From contig DVIW01000021.1 in NCBI GenBank assembly GCA_018710945.1, positions 1 to 64,000 on the forward strand: a DNA stretch of 64,000 bases, read 5' to 3'. Source of the DNA: Candidatus Aphodovivens avistercoris (GTDB taxonomy: Bacteria > Actinomycetota > Coriobacteriia > Coriobacteriales > Eggerthellaceae). A program made the position numbers and the translations under genes. The stretch's first letter is position 1, and the number at the start of each line of letters is the position of its first letter. The notes beneath the pieces were generated by a model, which saw only the letters and a program-made list of their open reading frames with translations, was not told the DNA's origin and did not search any database. Shown one piece after another: positions 60,882 to 64,000 of the stretch.

Positions 60882-60921
60882 GCGGGCCGAAGCCGCCAAG
60901 CTTCGGCCCGCTTCCTTTTCC
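60882..60921 (+). terminator. Terminator after tRNA-Pro
   Basis: GCGGGCCGAAGC / GCTTCGGCCCGC (12 bp, 6-nt loop) followed by TTCCTTTTCC. Confidence 0.8.
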
Positions 60922-61090
60922 GCCGCCCGCCGCGCCGGACCGCCCAAGCGGCAGACGAGCCGAGAAGCCGGGCGCAGGCGGCGGCGAGAATCCGCGCTCC
61001 GCACGCTGAAAACGCGTTCTCCGGCGCGTTTCGCCCTCGTTTCGGTCTGCGCTTGGTCTGCCGTTTGGCCCACCGCTTTACGCAAAAACG

Positions 61091-61119
61091 AAAAAGGCCA
61101 CCGAAGCAAGCCGGTGACC
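61091..61119 (-). terminator. Intrinsic terminator after tRNA-Gly
   Basis: On the minus strand GGTCACCG / CGGTGGCC (8 bp with one G:U) is followed by TTTTTCGTTTTT. Confidence 0.85.
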
Positions 61120-61129
61120 TGGTGTTTCT

Positions 61130-61203
61130 TGGAGCGGGTGACGGGAATCGAACCCGCGTCAGAAGCTTGGAAGGCTTCGGTTCTACCATTGAACCACACC
61201 CGC
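61130..61203 (-). tRNA. tRNA-Gly (anticodon TCC)
   Basis: The 74-nt minus-strand cloverleaf has acceptor GCGGGTG / CACCCGC, discriminator T and an encoded CCA. The anticodon loop CTTCCAA lies between GAAGC and GCTTC. The T-loop is GTTCGATTC. It reads GGA. Confidence 0.97.
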
Positions 61204-61278
61204 ATCATGCGCCCGTTTCAAGCGCGAGCGCTATTGTAGCGCAAGAAGCGGCGGAACGCGAGGGCTTTTCGCGCGCCG

Positions 61279-61872
61279 CTATGCCCCGATGAGCTCTTTG
61301 AGCGCGCGCAGCGCGTTGCCGCGGTGCGAGATGGCGTTCTTGCGCGCCGCGTCCACCTCGGCCAGCGACAGCCCGTCCAGCACATCGGGGTAGAACAGCG
61401 GGTCGTAGCCGAACCCCTCCGCGCCGCGCTCCTCGTGCCCGATGCGCCCTTCGATCGTGCCGCGCGCGACCGTCTCGGCCCCCTGCTCGTCGCAGTAGAC
61501 GAGCGTGCACACGAACCGCGCCGTGCGCTGGCCGTCAGGCACGCCGGAAAGCTCCGCGAGCAGCTTGGCGTTGTTGCGCGCGTCATCGGAAGGCTCGCCC
61601 GCGTAGCGCGCCGAGTGGACGCCGGGCGCGCCGCCCAGCGCGTCCACCTCCAGCCCGGAATCATCCGCGATCACCGCGCAGCCCGGGCAGGCCTGCTGCG
61701 CCGCGCGCGCCTTGATGCGCGCGTTGCCCTCGAACGTTTCCGCATCCTCCACAGGGTCCGACGAGACGCCCATCTCGCGCAGCGTTTTGAACTCCCATCC
61801 CGGGAACGGCAGCGCATGGGCGATCTCCTGCGCCTTGTGCGCGTTGTTGCTGGCTATCACGACGGTCTTCAC
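61279..61872 (-). CDS. rdgB: RdgB/HAM1-family XTP/dITP pyrophosphatase
   Basis: RdgB clears non-canonical purine nucleotides (dITP, XTP) from the pool. Motifs are VVIASNNAHKAQEI at the N-terminus, FEGNARIKARAA near residue 46, the catalytic VIADDSGLEVDALGGAPGVHSARYAG near 67, EGFGYDPLF near 150, and the C-terminal KNAISHRGNAL. GTG at 61872 follows GAGGAGG at 8-base spacing, giving 197 residues, the usual size. It lies 72 bases after murI on the same strand. Confidence 0.95.
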   Translation of the reverse strand: MKTVVIASNNAHKAQEIAHALPFPGWEFKTLREMGVSSDPVEDAETFEGNARIKARAAQQACPGCAVIADDSGLEVDALGGAPGVHSARYAGEPSDDARNNAKLLAELSGVPDGQRTARFVCTLVYCDEQGAETVARGTIEGRIGHEERGAEGFGYDPLFYPDVLDGLSLAEVDAARKNAISHRGNALRALKELIGA

Positions 61873-61944
61873 GATCCGGCCCTCCTCGCCTTCGAACTTC
61901 CGATCCGCGCCTGCGCCCAGGCGCCTCCCTCTCCGCATCCTCGC

Positions 61945-62835
61945 TCAGGCGCTTACCTGCGCACCAGGCAGGTCGAGGTGCTCCACGAACGACAGCGGGC
62001 GGCGGAACACCCGCCCGCCGAACGAGCGGAACTCGTCCACGTCCTCCCCGGTGGTGTAGAACCGGCTTTCCGGCACCGCGTCCGCCGGCGCCAGCGCGCC
62101 CTTGCGTGCAAGGATCTCGGCCACGTCGCGGGCCGCCTCCTTCGCCGACGAGATCAGCGTCACCTCGCGCCCCACCACGGCCCCGATGAGCGCTTTCAGC
62201 AGCGGGTAGTGCGTGCAGCCCAGAACGAGCGTGTCGATGCCGCAACGACGCAGCGGCTCCAAATACTCCTTGGCGATCTCCTGGAACGCGGGGCGCACGT
62301 ACACCTTCGACGCGAGCGAGGTGTAGTCCTCCACCGGGCCCTCGGCCATCCTGATGCCGCGCTCGGCTATCTCCACGAACCGCGGCGTGGCGGTGGAGAA
62401 CACGGTGATGCCCGCGTCGATGTGGCGGATGGCGCTGGCGTAGGCTCCCGACTCGATGGTGCCCTTCGTGGCGATGACGCCCACGCGGCGGTTGCGCGTG
62501 GCGTGCACGGCGGCCCGCGCGCCGGGCTCCACCACCCCGATCACCGGGACGGGGAACGCCTGCTGGGCGTGGGCCAAGCCCGCCGCGGTGGCGGTGTTGC
62601 ACGCGATGACGATCATCTTCACCCCGCGCTCCACCAGCCACGAGCCGATCTGCTGCACGAAGCCATCGACCTCGCGCAGATCGCGCGGGCCGTACGGGCA
62701 GCGCGCGGAATCGCCCACGTAGATGAGCGACTCCCCCGGCAGCGCCTTGGCTATCTCGCGCGCGACGGTAAGCCCGCCGAAGCCCGAGTCGAACACGCCG
62801 ATGGGGGCGCGGGCGTATGCTTCCAGATCATCCAT
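61945..62835 (-). CDS. murI: Glutamate racemase
   Basis: MurI makes D-glutamate for peptidoglycan. Features are IGVFDSGFGGLTVAREI (catalytic Asp region), IYVGDSARCPYGP near residue 40, VIACNTATAAGLA (Cys about 78), and TLVLGCTHYPLLK with the second catalytic Cys (about 193). The length of 296 residues is slightly above the usual ~265. ATG at 62835 has no ribosome site and is only 8 bases from a TATACT -10, so the message may be leaderless. RdgB is downstream. Confidence 0.95.
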   Translation of the reverse strand: MDDLEAYARAPIGVFDSGFGGLTVAREIAKALPGESLIYVGDSARCPYGPRDLREVDGFVQQIGSWLVERGVKMIVIACNTATAAGLAHAQQAFPVPVIGVVEPGARAAVHATRNRRVGVIATKGTIESGAYASAIRHIDAGITVFSTATPRFVEIAERGIRMAEGPVEDYTSLASKVYVRPAFQEIAKEYLEPLRRCGIDTLVLGCTHYPLLKALIGAVVGREVTLISSAKEAARDVAEILARKGALAPADAVPESRFYTTGEDVDEFRSFGGRVFRRPLSFVEHLDLPGAQVSA

Positions 62836-62843
62836 GGTGCAGA

Positions 62844-62849
62844 AGTATA
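62844..62849 (-). promoter_or_regulatory. -10 of murI (leaderless)
   Basis: The minus strand has TATACT, then 8 bases, then ATG. This is the same geometry as uvrC. Confidence 0.5.
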
Positions 62850-62897
62850 GCGCACGCCTCCGCGACCGCGCGCCCGCGCCGCACGGGCCATAGTTTC

Positions 62898-62906
62898 TGC
62901 TAATAT
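62898..62906 (+). promoter_or_regulatory. Extended -10 promoter of the YbaK-type gene
   Basis: TGCTAATAT lies about 115 bases before the ATG at 63021. The leader is long and no -35 is clear. Confidence 0.45.
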
Positions 62907-63020
62907 CGGAACCCGAACCCTCACGCAGCCGCAAGCGGAAAACCCGTGAGCCGTCGCAAGCGCAGGCCGCCCGCGCTGCGAGCCCCGCCCAACCGCATCA
63001 GGAAGGAGCATCCCCGAACC

Positions 63021-63506
63021 ATGGCGAAAGACCGCGAGAAGAAGACGAACGCTCTGCGCGAGCTCGACGCCGCCGGGCTGCCCTACCGCTCGCGCTTCTT
63101 CGACACCCCCGAAGCGCTCTCGGGCGTGGAGGTGGCGCAGCGTTTGGGGCTCGACGCCGACCGCGTGTTCAAAACCCTGGTCACGTTGGGGAAATCCGGC
63201 CAGCACCTCGTGTTCATGATCCCCGTCGCCTGCGAGCTGGACCTGAAGAAGGCCGCCGCGGCCGCCGGCGAGAAGGCGGTCGCCATGGTGAAGTCGAAGG
63301 AGCTGCTGCCGCTGACCGGCTACGTCCACGGCGGCTGCTCGCCCATCGGCATGAAGAAGGCCTTCCCCACCTTCCTGGACGAGACGGCCTGGCTCTACGA
63401 CACCATCTACTTCTCCGGCGGGCGCATCGGCTGCCAGCTGGAAATGGCCCCCGACGACCTGGGCGCCATCGTCGCCGTGAAAGCGGCCGACCTCACCGCC
63501 GTCTAG
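63021..63506 (+). CDS. ybaK: YbaK/EbsC-family Cys-tRNA(Pro) deacylase
   Basis: This small editing protein hydrolyses mischarged cysteinyl-tRNA(Pro). Conserved features are TNALRELDAAGLPY near the N-terminus, LGLDADRVFKTLVTLG near residue 43, the catalytic-Lys region AMVKSKELLPLTGYVHGGCSPIG near 92, and SGGRIGCQLEMAPDDL near 134. The length of 161 residues is typical. ATG at 63021 lies 10-13 bases after GGAAGGAG, slightly long spacing. A tRNA-Pro gene lies 2.1 kb away, though operon linkage is absent. Confidence 0.94.
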   Translation: MAKDREKKTNALRELDAAGLPYRSRFFDTPEALSGVEVAQRLGLDADRVFKTLVTLGKSGQHLVFMIPVACELDLKKAAAAAGEKAVAMVKSKELLPLTGYVHGGCSPIGMKKAFPTFLDETAWLYDTIYFSGGRIGCQLEMAPDDLGAIVAVKAADLTAV

Positions 63507-63516
63507 CGCCCCGTGG

Positions 63517-63600
63517 CCGCGCCGCAGCCCACAGCTTCGCCGCGACAGGCCGCCCGCGCCCCGCCGCCGCGCCGCGGCCCACAGTCCCACCGCAAACCGC
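63517..63600. repeat. Imperfect direct repeat, period 50, two copies
   Basis: CCGCGCCGCaGCCCACAG at 63517-63534 recurs with one change at 63567-63584, and the following ~15 bases are also similar. It is in the spacer after the L,D-transpeptidase gene (minus) and the deacylase gene (plus). Confidence 0.55.
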
Positions 63601-63698
63601 GCCTGCGCCGCAGCGCGCCCCGAAACGCGAAGCGGGGCCGCCCGGCCCGCGCCGTGCAGCCCCGCCCCAACGCCCGAAGGCAGCCGCGAACCGCGGCA

Positions 63699-64000
63699 TC
63701 ACCAGTGCGACACCACGCAGTCCCCCGGCTGGATCATGCTGTAGAGCTCCGCCGCCTTGTCCACCGGCAGGTTCACGCACCCGTGGCTGCCGTAGCCTTC
63801 CGCGTACATGCTGCCGCCGAACGCCGGCTGCCAGTTCGCGTCGTGCAGGCCGATGGAGTTGCCGTCGAAGGGCATCCAGTACGACACCTGCGTCTCGTAG
63901 ATCTTCTTGCCGTTCTCGTAGCCGATCAACATGGAGGGGCTTTCCATGCCGTTGATCCAGTACACGCCCACCGACGTGTCGTGCTCGCCGTCCGGCGTGC
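63699..64000 (-). CDS. L,D-transpeptidase (YkuD domain), partial (N-terminus beyond window)
   Basis: The C-terminal part of a YkuD-fold enzyme that makes 3-3 cross-links in peptidoglycan. The frame continues to the window edge, starting at TPDGEHDTSVGVYWING. It contains the signature GLHDANW (His), and SHGCVNLP with the catalytic Cys; the end is QPGDCVVSHW. Only about 100 codons are visible, so exported-domain and anchor features cannot be judged. Confidence 0.92.
   Translation of the reverse strand, partial: TPDGEHDTSVGVYWINGMESPSMLIGYENGKKIYETQVSYWMPFDGNSIGLHDANWQPAFGGSMYAEGYGSHGCVNLPVDKAAELYSMIQPGDCVVSHW

Overview
The window is chromosomal DNA of a very GC-rich bacterium. Gene content and protein style point to an anaerobic actinobacterium of the Eggerthellaceae/Coriobacteriia type (Eggerthella/Gordonibacter-like): a WhiA-YvcK-RapZ-UvrC cluster, a membrane-bound group 1 [NiFe] hydrogenase, pta/ackA, a DUF6020-type membrane protein, zinc-ribbon/vWA/YARHG surface proteins, and Ala/Gly-rich linkers. 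This placement is an inference from family content. No phage, insertion sequence, integron or CRISPR array was seen, so the window reads as core genome with small accessory pieces.

Layout. 1-4.6 kb: a DMT-family exporter (cut by the window edge) translationally coupled behind mfd, whose leader may carry an attenuator. 4.8-7.8 kb: a large membrane protein and a double carboxymuconolactone decarboxylase with a MerR-like palindrome. 8-13 kb: hydrogenase maturation protease, an unrecognised three-TM protein, then the hyaABC structural genes. 13-18.7 kb: prephenate dehydratase, a manganese exporter, a MutY-like glycosylase without its iron-sulfur cluster motif, an Rrf2 regulator, an AAA-like protein with no P-loop, and a HAD phosphatase. 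18.8-23.8 kb: a MarR-controlled heterodimeric ABC exporter. 24-27 kb: tRNA-Asp and an ArsR/HMA/P1B-ATPase metal efflux operon with a clear promoter and operator. 27-32.5 kb: type III pantothenate kinase, an OPT transporter, a glycosyltransferase and UDP-galactopyranose mutase. 32.7-38.7 kb: pta and ackA, convergent and separated by three envelope proteins. 39-44 kb: HIT, xseB/xseA, a membrane zinc protease, RNase D and a diacylglycerol-kinase-like protein. 44-50.5 kb: tRNA-Val, tRNA-Leu, secG and lower glycolysis (gap, pgk, tpiA, gpmI). 50.6-55.8 kb: whiA, yvcK, rapZ, uvrC. 56-60.6 kb: a degenerate HD-domain protein divergent from sbcDC. 60.8-64 kb: tRNA-Pro, tRNA-Gly, rdgB, murI, a YbaK-type deacylase and a partial L,D-transpeptidase.

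How it works together: hyaABC would oxidise H2 at the cell surface and feed electrons into the membrane. Gap to GpmI runs lower glycolysis, and Pta-AckA makes ATP from acetyl-CoA. Mfd, UvrC, MutY-like, SbcCD, XseAB and RdgB form an unusually dense set of DNA-repair genes. MurI, the L,D-transpeptidase, the amidase, Glf and the glycosyltransferase act on the envelope.

The most unusual signals are non-coding. One is a nested palindrome between pgk and tpiA built from four copies of a GC-rich unit. The second is a roughly 100-nt near-perfect fold with G:U-compensated arms between ackA and the HIT gene. The third is a pair of apparently leaderless mRNAs (uvrC, murI). Among proteins, four that keep a fold but lack hallmark residues stand out: the clusterless MutY, the P-loop-less AAA-like protein, the HD protein without HD, and the ABC pair with one degenerate site. 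No single large undescribed operon-like system is evident.
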